From Planctomycetaceae bacterium (lineage in GTDB: Bacteria; Planctomycetota; Planctomycetia; Pirellulales; UBA1268), in the NCBI GenBank assembly GCA_947464585.1, contig CANHYS010000114.1:1-6836 (forward strand): a stretch of 6,836 nt of DNA, read 5' to 3'. The notes beneath the pieces were generated by a model. It searched no databases, had not been told where the DNA came from, and saw nothing but the letters and a program-made list of their open reading frames with translations. The position numbers and the translations under genes are program-made. Numbering within the stretch: position 1 is the first letter of the stretch; each line of letters starts with the position of its first letter. Below are positions 1-4,663 of this stretch, one piece after another.

Positions 1-104
1 GGAGCCTCGCACTCTCTTCCCGGTTCGCCCTGCGGCATTCGATCGGCCGCTACGAAGAGATGATGCTGGAGTGCCTGGCGGACAAGCCGCACCAGTCGTC
101 GTAG
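1..104 (+). CDS. C-terminal end of an unidentified protein (partial)
   Basis: This is the tail of a plus-strand gene that enters from the left. The first complete codon is at position 3 and the stop TAG is at 102-104. About 33 residues are visible, ending in YEEMMLECLADKPHQSS. The frame is supported by a strong preference for G or C at the third codon position. One of the other two plus-strand frames hits a stop within this stretch. The short helical ending, with a conserved-looking RYEEM segment, loosely resembles the C-terminus of some GT4-type glycosyltransferases. That is only an impression and no function is assigned. The gene converges on thrC, with 55 bp between the two stop codons. 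Confidence 0.5.
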   Translation, partial: SLALSSRFALRHSIGRYEEMMLECLADKPHQSS

Positions 105-105
105 A

Positions 106-126
106 GTGCGCTGGGCCCGGGCGCAC
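106..126. terminator. Possible bidirectional terminator hairpin between convergent genes
   Basis: A perfect 6-bp inverted repeat, GTGCGC (106-111) and GCGCAC (121-126), encloses a 9-nt loop. It starts one base after the upstream gene's stop codon and lies in the gap between two convergent genes, where a shared terminator is expected. Neither side carries a T-run, so it is not a classical intrinsic terminator. It could equally be chance pairing in GC-rich DNA. Confidence 0.3.
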
Positions 127-159
127 GGGAGCGGGCGAGGGGCCTCGTTCGAGAGCCGA

Positions 160-1569
160 TCAACCGTAGAGATCGATCGCCTGCACGATCTCGTCGAGCC
201 GGTTGCTCACGCTCACGGCGCGGTTGGCGAAGCTCGCCCGGCTCACGCCCCGGCTACCGAGCACCTCGTTGAAGAGCTTCTGGTCGGTGGTGTGGTAGGC
301 CACCGTCGCCGTCGGATCCTTGAGCTGGTGGCCCGTGAGGATGCAGACGACCCGCTCGTCGCGGCCGATCACCCCTTCGGCCACGAGCTGCTTCGCGCCC
401 GCCACGCTCGCGGCGCTGGCCGGCTCGCAGCCCAGGCCGCCGGCGCCCACCTGGGCCTTGGCGTCGAGAATCTCCTGCTCAGACACCTCGCGGACCACGC
501 CGTCGCAGACCTCGAGCGCCCGCAAGCACTTGTTGAGATTCACCGGGCGGTTGATCTCGATGGCGCTGGCGATCGTGTCGGCCCGCTTCTTGTCGCGGTC
601 GAGCTCGTCGTAGTAATGGCAGGCGGGCGAGAGATCGGCCCGGCCGCCCTCCCAGCGGAGCCCCCGGTTGTGATAGAGCTCGTAGAGGGTGTTGGCGCCG
701 GCGGCGTTGATCACGGCCAGCCGGGGAATGCGGTCGATCAGGCCGAGCTTGCGAAGTTCGGCGAAGGCCTTGCCAAAGGCGCTCGAGTTGCCAAGGTTGC
801 CGCCCGGCACCACGATCCAGTCGGGCACCTCCCACCCCATCGACTCGAGCACCCGATACATGATCGTCTTCTGGCCTTCGAGCCGGAACGGGTTGACGCT
901 GTTGACGAGATAGATGCCGAGCTTGCCGGCCACTTCCTTGACGCGGGCCATGGCGTCGTCGAAGTCGCCTGCGATTTGGATCGTCAGCGCGCCGTAGTCG
1001 AGCGCCTGCGAGAGCTTTCCGTAGGAGATCTTTCCGGAGCCGATGAAGATGATGCCGCGCATCAAACGGGTGACGGCGCAGTAGACGGCCAGCGAGGCGC
1101 TCGTGTTGCCCGTCGACGCGCAGGCGGCGCGACGGGCCCCGATCATGCGGGCGTGAGTGAAGGCCGCCGACATGCCGTTGTCTTTGAAGGAGCCCGACGG
1201 ATTGAGCCCTTCGTATTCGAGAAAGAGCCGGCCAGGATTCATGCCGATGTAGCTGCCCACGCCATCGGATGCCGCCAGCAGTGTCTGTCCCTCGCCGATC
1301 GTCACCACCGATTCACGGGGCGCGTAGGGAAGCAATTCATGAAACCGCCAGACGCCGCTATAGGCGAGCGGGTCGCTCCGCCGCATCCACTTCCGCTCGA
1401 AGACCTCGAACGATGTGGGGGGCCGGATCCGCTCCCAGTCATATTCCACGTCGAGCAGGTTGCCGCAGGACGGGCAAGAGGTCAGCACCTCGTCAACCGA
1501 AAACGTGGCGCCGCAGACAGGCGAGATGCACTGCTGAAACGCGAGATCGGTGCGAGAGGCGACAGCCAC
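160..1569 (-). CDS. thrC: Threonine synthase, zinc-ribbon type (ThrC)
   Basis: A cytoplasmic PLP enzyme of fold type II that converts O-phospho-L-homoserine and water to threonine and phosphate, the last step of threonine synthesis. The protein is 469 residues from the chosen start. An N-terminal zinc ribbon has cysteines 14, 19, 32 and 35 (CxxxxC then CPSC). The PLP lysine is K128 in the PSGSFKDN motif. A substrate/cofactor loop STGNTSAS lies at 151-158, and a PGGNLGN glycine loop that should hold the PLP phosphate lies further on. I chose the GTG at 1567-1569 because GGAG (1579-1582) sits 9 nt upstream and the protein then begins just before the zinc ribbon. The frame runs on to an ATG at 1680, but the extra 37 residues look non-coding. 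The next in-frame ATG (residue 61) would delete the zinc ribbon. Cysteate synthase-like relatives share this fold, but the whole pattern favours ThrC. The gene stands alone, divergent from the downstream cluster. Confidence 0.93.
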   Translation of the reverse strand: MAVASRTDLAFQQCISPVCGATFSVDEVLTSCPSCGNLLDVEYDWERIRPPTSFEVFERKWMRRSDPLAYSGVWRFHELLPYAPRESVVTIGEGQTLLAASDGVGSYIGMNPGRLFLEYEGLNPSGSFKDNGMSAAFTHARMIGARRAACASTGNTSASLAVYCAVTRLMRGIIFIGSGKISYGKLSQALDYGALTIQIAGDFDDAMARVKEVAGKLGIYLVNSVNPFRLEGQKTIMYRVLESMGWEVPDWIVVPGGNLGNSSAFGKAFAELRKLGLIDRIPRLAVINAAGANTLYELYHNRGLRWEGGRADLSPACHYYDELDRDKKRADTIASAIEINRPVNLNKCLRALEVCDGVVREVSEQEILDAKAQVGAGGLGCEPASAASVAGAKQLVAEGVIGRDERVVCILTGHQLKDPTATVAYHTTDQKLFNEVLGSRGVSRASFANRAVSVSNRLDEIVQAIDLYG

Positions 1570-1578
1570 GGGGTGGAA

Positions 1579-1602
1579 CTCCGGGAAAACCACAACACTA
1601 TA
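1579..1602 (-). promoter_or_regulatory. thrC ribosome binding site and possible -10 element
   Basis: On the minus strand, GGAG at 1579-1582 lies 9 nt before the GTG start, a normal Shine-Dalgarno spacing. Upstream, TATAGT (1602 down to 1597) matches five of six bases of the sigma70 -10 consensus. No good -35 is visible 16-18 nt before it, so the promoter part is weak. If it is real, the thrC leader is only about 20 nt. The ribosome binding site is the firmer call. Confidence 0.35.
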
Positions 1603-1774
1603 GAAAGGCAGACCCTTACGCACATTGTCGGCATGGGCACACCGACGGCTGTGGGAAGAGTTTTCGCGGCGGATCGGCATGGCAACCGACGCCCGCAGAC
1701 CCCAAGACTAGGTCAAGGTTTTCCGGCCAGCAAGAGTTTTCGGGGGCAGTCGGGCGGGCACTGGTCGCGCCGGA

Positions 1775-1821
1775 GCCACCGGATCACGGCCGGCAAACCT
1801 GCCAGTTTGACAGCCGGTGGC
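1775..1821. repeat. Nested inverted repeats around the DksA-family promoter
   Basis: A perfect 8-bp inverted repeat, GCCACCGG (1775-1782) and CCGGTGGC (1814-1821), encloses an inner one, CAAAC (1794-1798) and GTTTG (1805-1809), with a 6-nt loop. The inner right arm overlaps the -35 box, and the outer right arm lies in the promoter spacer. The arrangement would suit a repressor operator or a DNA-level cruciform. It lies upstream of the expected transcription start, so an RNA attenuator is unlikely. Chance occurrence is possible in GC-rich DNA. Confidence 0.35.
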
Positions 1822-1836
1822 ATCGTACGTTATTCT
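1807..1836 (+). promoter_or_regulatory. Sigma70-type promoter for the DksA-lspA-hisN cluster
   Basis: A perfect -35 box TTGACA (1807-1812) is followed after 18 nt by TATTCT (1831-1836), which matches the -10 consensus at its three most conserved positions and one other. Transcription would begin near 1843, giving a leader of roughly 80 nt before the ATG at 1922. It is correctly placed and oriented for the rightward gene cluster and is the best promoter match seen in the window. Confidence 0.6.
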
Positions 1837-1921
1837 AAGGGGCTTGGCTGAGCGGGAGGCCGGTTCCGAGCTAGAGGCGGCGCAGGACGGCTCCATCAGA
1901 AAGACAGCGGGGAATACCCTC

Positions 1922-2335
1922 ATGAAGTCGGCGGAAACCAAGGCGTTCAAGGCAACGCTCCTGGCCATGCGGGCCCGGTTGCGCGGCGATGTCACCACGA
2001 TGGCCGATGCGGCCCTGCGGAAAACCCGTTCGGAATCGAGCGGCGACCTTTCCAGCATGCCGATCCACATGGCCGACATCGGCTCCGACGCCTACGAGCA
2101 GGAATTCACGCTCACCCTGATGGCGACCGAGGAAGACACGCTCGACCTGGTCGAGCAGGCCCTCGAGAGAATCCGCACCCGACGCTTCGGCACCTGCGAG
2201 GAGTGTGGCGGCGTGATCGCCAAGAAGCGGCTGGAGGCGATTCCGTTTGCCCCGACCTGCATCCGCTGCGCCGAGAAACTGGAGAACGGCGGGTTTGGCA
2301 GCGGCTCGGCCGGTCGGCCGCGGCAGCCTCGCTAA
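1922..2335 (+). CDS. TraR/DksA-family C4 zinc-finger protein
   Basis: A 137-residue member of the DksA/TraR/YteA family. Such proteins insert a coiled coil into the RNA polymerase secondary channel and modulate initiation, classically with ppGpp. Residues 1-35 and 62-87 look helical and would form the hairpin. The tip segment MPIHMADIGSDAYEQE (46-61) resembles the YteA/planctomycete type more than the DPADRA tip of E. coli DksA. The zinc finger is complete: C92, C95, C113 and C116 (CEEC, 17 residues, CIRC). A Gly/Arg-rich tail (123-137) follows it. The ATG at 1922-1924 is preceded by GGGGA 8 nt upstream. The frame opens earlier, at a GTG at 1817, but that start lies inside the promoter. It is first in a cluster with lspA, 16 nt downstream. 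Whether it truly acts like DksA cannot be told from sequence, since short relatives also bind other targets. Confidence 0.88.
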   Translation: MKSAETKAFKATLLAMRARLRGDVTTMADAALRKTRSESSGDLSSMPIHMADIGSDAYEQEFTLTLMATEEDTLDLVEQALERIRTRRFGTCEECGGVIAKKRLEAIPFAPTCIRCAEKLENGGFGSGSAGRPRQPR

Positions 2336-2351
2336 CTGGCCTACTGGTTTC

Positions 2352-2906
2352 ATGCCCCACCACCGCGGCTGGTTCACATTTGTCGCCATCGCGATCGTGG
2401 CCGCGGTGGCTGATCTGGCGACGAAGTCGTCGATCTTTGCCCGGCTCGGCATGCCTGGTGAACGACCCGGCATCGTGCTGGTGCCCGGCATGCTGTCGCT
2501 CGAGACGAATCTCAACGAGGGCGCCCTCTTCGGCATGGGTCAGGGACTCGGCGTCGTGTTCGCGGCCGTCTCGCTCTGCGCCATCGGCGGCATCCTCTGG
2601 ATGGTCTCCCGCCCGGCCACGCGGAGCGATCGCTGGCTGCTCGTGGCCCTCGCCCTGATCACCGGCGGCATCATCGGCAACCTCTACGACCGTGTCGGCT
2701 TGCCCGGCCTCACCTGGCATGCGCCGCTGGAGCGGCAGGGCGAAGCGGTGCTGGCGGTTCGCGACTGGATCCACTTCAAGCTCGAGGGGATCATCGACTG
2801 GCCGATCTTCAACCTGGCCGACACATGGCTCGTGATCGGGGCCGGCCTGATGCTGCTGCTCTCGCTGCGTCCCCAGCCGGCCGTTGATGGAGAGGCTGCA
2901 CCATGA
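2352..2906 (+). CDS. lspA: Lipoprotein signal peptidase II (LspA)
   Basis: An inner-membrane aspartyl protease that cuts the signal peptide off prolipoproteins just before the lipid-modified cysteine. It has 184 residues, slightly longer than the usual ~160-170. Four membrane segments are visible at about 7-21, 64-85, 95-112 and 155-172. The family motifs are in order: D21 in ADLATK, NEGALFG (54-61), GNLYDR (109-114), D138 in VRDWIHF and D157 in WPIFNLAD. D138 and D157 are the expected catalytic pair, and their 19-residue spacing equals that of the Pseudomonas enzyme (D124/D143). The segment between GNLYDR and D138 is some 15 residues longer than usual. There is no clear Shine-Dalgarno before the ATG at 2352. 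With only 16 nt after the preceding stop, translation may be coupled. An in-frame ATG at 2247 lies inside the DksA-family gene and would add a non-hydrophobic leader. The stop overlaps the next start as ATGA. Confidence 0.93.
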   Translation: MPHHRGWFTFVAIAIVAAVADLATKSSIFARLGMPGERPGIVLVPGMLSLETNLNEGALFGMGQGLGVVFAAVSLCAIGGILWMVSRPATRSDRWLLVALALITGGIIGNLYDRVGLPGLTWHAPLERQGEAVLAVRDWIHFKLEGIIDWPIFNLADTWLVIGAGLMLLLSLRPQPAVDGEAAP

Positions 2907-3751
2907 CAAGCACGCCCAGCACGACCAGCCGGCCACTCGATCCACGGCTCGCCGGCGACGTGTCACGCAGGCTTGAGACCGCCCTTGCCGCGGTGCGTCT
3001 GGCGGCACCAACGACGCTCCGCTGGTTCAACGCCGCCGATCTCGCGGTCATCGAGAAGGACGACCGCTCACCGGTCACGGAGGCCGATCGCGCCGCCGAG
3101 GCTCAGCTCCGCAGCCACCTGCTGGCCGCCTTTCCGCAGGACGCGTTTCTCGGCGAGGAGACCGGCGTGTCGTCTGGCACGTCGGGCTTCGAGTGGGTGG
3201 TCGATCCGATCGACGGCACAAAGTCTTTCATTCGAGGCGTGCCGCTCTACGCGATGCTCGTGGGCTGTCGGCACGAGGGCAGGGGAGTGGTCGGCGTGAT
3301 CGCGATCCCGGCGCTCGACGAACTGGTCTATGCCGGTGCGGGCGGCGGGGCATGGCACGTGGCCGGTGGGGCTGAACCGGTGAAGGCCCGCGTCTCTCGC
3401 CGCAGCCGACTCGCCGAGTCGCTCCTCTGCACCAGCGACTTCACATCCTTTCGTCGCCGACCCGACGGCGCCACTCGTGGACAGGAAGCCCGTCGTCGGC
3501 TCGAGGAGGCCTGCCTGCTGAATCGGACCTGGGGTGACGGCTACGGCTACCTCTTGGTGGCCACCGGCCGGGCCGAAGTGATGATCGACCCGATCATGAA
3601 CGCGTGGGACGCCGCGGCGGTGGAAACGGTCGTCACCGAGGCGGGCGGGCGGTTCTCCGATTGGGAGGGCCGGCCACGGATCGATTCCGGCGACGGAGTG
3701 GCCACCAACGGCCTGGTGCACGAGGAAGTGCTTAGACTCGCGACGGGATAA
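2903..3751 (+). CDS. hisN: Inositol-monophosphatase-family phosphatase, probably histidinol-phosphatase (HisN)
   Basis: A Mg2+-dependent sugar/polyol phosphatase of 282 residues. Metal ligands are all present: GEE at 84-86, DPIDGT at 101-106 and WDAAA at 235-239, plus the TEAD segment at 59-62. Several features match the HisN branch, which dephosphorylates L-histidinol phosphate late in histidine synthesis, better than generic SuhB-type inositol monophosphatases. They are TKSFIRGVPLY after DPIDG, and RTWGDGYGYLLVATGRAEVMIDP (208-230) before WDAAA. Substrate assignment is an inference, because inositol-1-phosphatase or CysQ-like activity cannot be excluded. The start ATG has a good Shine-Dalgarno, GGAGAGG (2889-2895), 7 nt upstream and overlaps the lspA stop by 4 nt, so the two genes are almost certainly co-transcribed. 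The first ~20 residues are Ser/Thr/Pro-rich and not part of the domain. No export signal is seen. Confidence 0.85.
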   Translation: MTSTPSTTSRPLDPRLAGDVSRRLETALAAVRLAAPTTLRWFNAADLAVIEKDDRSPVTEADRAAEAQLRSHLLAAFPQDAFLGEETGVSSGTSGFEWVVDPIDGTKSFIRGVPLYAMLVGCRHEGRGVVGVIAIPALDELVYAGAGGGAWHVAGGAEPVKARVSRRSRLAESLLCTSDFTSFRRRPDGATRGQEARRRLEEACLLNRTWGDGYGYLLVATGRAEVMIDPIMNAWDAAAVETVVTEAGGRFSDWEGRPRIDSGDGVATNGLVHEEVLRLATG

Positions 3752-3796
3752 CCATTTCAGCGGCTCATCTTGCGAAAAACGGCCAAATGGCTATCC
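3746..3796. repeat. 12-bp inverted repeat spanning the hisN stop and rpmB promoter region
   Basis: GGATAACCATTT (3746-3757) pairs with AAATGGCTATCC (3785-3796) at 11 of 12 positions, the single mismatch being 3751/3791, around a 27-nt loop. The left arm contains the hisN stop codon TAA (3749-3751). The right arm overlaps the candidate -10 of rpmB. As RNA it could act as a terminator or 3'-end stabiliser for the upstream transcript. No T-run follows directly, although the stretch from 3817 to 3831 is T-rich. As DNA it could be an operator. Confidence 0.45.
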
Positions 3797-3797
3797 T
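3770..3797 (+). promoter_or_regulatory. Candidate promoter for rpmB
   Basis: TTGCGA (3770-3775) and TATCCT (3792-3797), spaced 16 nt, each match four of six sigma70 consensus bases. Transcription would start near 3804, giving a leader of about 40 nt before the rpmB GTG. The match is moderate, but placement in the only sizeable gap before a ribosomal protein gene makes it plausible. The -35 lies in the loop and the -10 in the right arm of the inverted repeat at 3746-3796. Confidence 0.4.
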
Positions 3798-3845
3798 CTG
3801 GGCTTCGGTCTGATCAGTTTTCCCTTCTTTCAACGAGTTGTTCCC

Positions 3846-4163
3846 GTGGCACGTTCCTGTCAGGTCTGCGGCAAGGGTTTTTCGGTCGGCAACCAGGTCA
3901 CCATTCGCGGTAAGGCGAAGTACCTCGGCGGCGTCGGCACGAAGGTCACGGGCATCACGCGTCGGAAGTTCAAGCCGAACCTGCAGCGTCTCCGCGTCAC
4001 GCTCGCTGGCACCAACACGAGCATGCTGGTCTGCACGCAGTGCATCAAGGGCGGCAAGGTCGCGAAGCTCGTCCGCCAGAAGCCCTTCCGGCTTCCGACC
4101 GTCGAAAAGGCAAAGCCCACTGCAGAGGAAGCGGTGCCGTCGGGTCCGCGGGCACGGCCCTGA
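3846..4163 (+). CDS. rpmB: 50S ribosomal protein L28 (bL28), four-cysteine zinc form
   Basis: A structural protein of the large ribosomal subunit. It starts with GTG at 3846-3848 and reads MARSCQVCGK, the usual L28 beginning. The RGKAKYLGGVGTKVTGITRRKFKPNLQRLRV stretch (21-51) corresponds to the L28 core, whose basic KPNLQ region is typical of the family. Two CxxC pairs, C5/C8 and C63/C66, form the zinc-binding (C+) version of L28. The cysteine-free paralogue that many bacteria make under zinc starvation is not in this window. The protein is 105 residues, longer than the common 60-80. The extra length is the inserted middle segment and a loose Ala/Pro/Glu tail from about residue 85. No strong Shine-Dalgarno is visible, only a weak purine stretch (ACGAG) around 3833-3837. 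It is followed after a hairpin-rich 102 nt by gatC. Confidence 0.93.
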   Translation: MARSCQVCGKGFSVGNQVTIRGKAKYLGGVGTKVTGITRRKFKPNLQRLRVTLAGTNTSMLVCTQCIKGGKVAKLVRQKPFRLPTVEKAKPTAEEAVPSGPRARP

Positions 4164-4168
4164 TCGAG

Positions 4169-4218
4169 CACGGCCTGAGCCGTGGGCGGCAACCCCGCCG
4201 CCCTGCCGGGCCTTGGCA
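4169..4218 (+). terminator. Array of three consecutive hairpins between rpmB and gatC
   Basis: Three adjacent stem-loops begin 5 nt after the rpmB stop. The first is CACGGC (4169-4174), loop CTGA, GCCGTG (4179-4184). The second is GGGCGGC (4184-4190), loop AACCCC, GCCGCCC (4197-4203). The third is TGCCGG (4204-4209), loop GCC, TTGGCA (4213-4218), with two G-U pairs. The first two are perfect and share one base, so they would compete at the junction. There is no T-run, so an ordinary intrinsic terminator is not shown. A Rho-independent terminator lacking a U-tract, a partial attenuator or an mRNA stabiliser for rpmB are the options. Confidence 0.45.
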
Positions 4219-4265
4219 ATCTCCACCAGCCAATCTACGAGACTGCGAAAGAACCGAGCGCACGC

Positions 4266-4583
4266 GTGACCACTCCACCGCAGCCGCTGACGGCGAAGGA
4301 TGTCGCAAAGGTCGGCCTGCTCGCGCGGCTGGCGCTCTCTGAATCCGATCTCGAGCGGATGACCGGCGAACTCTCGAAGATCGTCGGCTTCGTGTCGATG
4401 CTCGGCGAACTCGACACGTCCGACGTGGCACCGCTGGCCCATCCGCTCGATACGCAAAACGTGTTCCGTGACGACGTGCCGGCCGCCTCGCTCTCCACCG
4501 CAGAGGCCCTGCAATCGGCGCCGCGGCACGACGGCGCATGCTTCCTCGTGCCGGCCGTCTTGGGCGACTCGGGAGCGGCGTAG
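4266..4583 (+). CDS. gatC: Asp-tRNA(Asn)/Glu-tRNA(Gln) amidotransferase subunit C (GatC)
   Basis: The small subunit of GatCAB. It wraps around the A-B interface and stabilises the complex, and has no catalytic residues of its own. It is 105 residues against a usual ~95-100. The family signatures are all present: LTAKDVAKVGLLARLAL (8-24), LERMTGELSKIVGFVSML (29-46), LDTSDVAPLAHPLD (49-62), NVFRDDV (65-71) and the C-terminal FLVPAVL (93-99). The GTG at 4266-4268 is chosen because the conserved region begins a few residues later. A GTG at 4182 in the same frame would add 28 residues that read through the intergenic hairpins. No clear ribosome binding site is seen. It is the first gene of the gatC-gatA-gatB group, with an 80-nt, pyrimidine-rich gap before gatA. 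Confidence 0.92.
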   Translation: MTTPPQPLTAKDVAKVGLLARLALSESDLERMTGELSKIVGFVSMLGELDTSDVAPLAHPLDTQNVFRDDVPAASLSTAEALQSAPRHDGACFLVPAVLGDSGAA

Positions 4584-4663
4584 CCGCCGACCGTTCCGCC
4601 CGTCACCGTCGCCTGCTGCCACAGTCCCTCGCATCGTCTCCATTCGCTGCCGCACGAGCATCC

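Larger units (their letters stand above)
1570..1921. other. Divergent intergenic region between thrC and the DksA-family gene
   Basis: This stretch of about 350 bp has no credible gene. The open frames that cross it are extensions of thrC, extensions of the DksA-family gene, or the antisense shadow of thrC. It holds the ribosome binding site and a possible -10 for thrC on the minus strand, a good sigma70-like promoter on the plus strand (1807-1836), an inverted repeat around that promoter (1775-1821), and an 11-bp direct repeat, AAGAGTTTTCG, at 1656-1666 and 1732-1742. Base composition is locally less GC-rich than the flanking genes. No small RNA or riboswitch could be recognised. Confidence 0.75.

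Noticed and set aside
1570..1680. N-terminal extension of thrC to an ATG at 1680
   Set aside because: The extra 37 residues do not resemble the family and lack GC-rich third positions. The GTG at 1569 has a good Shine-Dalgarno and begins just before the zinc ribbon.
106..1851. A 581-codon open frame on the plus strand opposite thrC
   Set aside because: It lies antisense to a clear threonine synthase. Its translation is His/Ala/Arg/Val-rich with no recognisable motif, and it runs on into the intergenic region. This is the usual mirror frame of a GC-rich gene.
2309..2330. GGCCG/CGGCC palindromes at the end of the DksA-family gene
   Set aside because: They are inside coding sequence, have short 5-bp arms, and are expected by chance in such GC-rich DNA.
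2112..3011. Long minus-strand open frame of 299 codons over the DksA/lspA region
   Set aside because: It overlaps two recognised plus-strand genes on the opposite strand, and its Arg/Pro/Ser-rich translation has no domain.
4182..4265. Longer gatC starting at a GTG at 4182
   Set aside because: The added residues are encoded by the intergenic hairpins and are not part of GatC. The later GTG places the start where the family begins.
3765..4661. Long minus-strand open frame of 298 codons over rpmB and gatC
   Set aside because: It is antisense to two clear translation genes and their promoter gap, and shows no motif.
4538..4663. Upstream extension of gatA into gatC
   Set aside because: It overlaps the conserved end of gatC in another frame. 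The ATG at 4664 gives catalytic residue numbers equal to those of S. aureus GatA.
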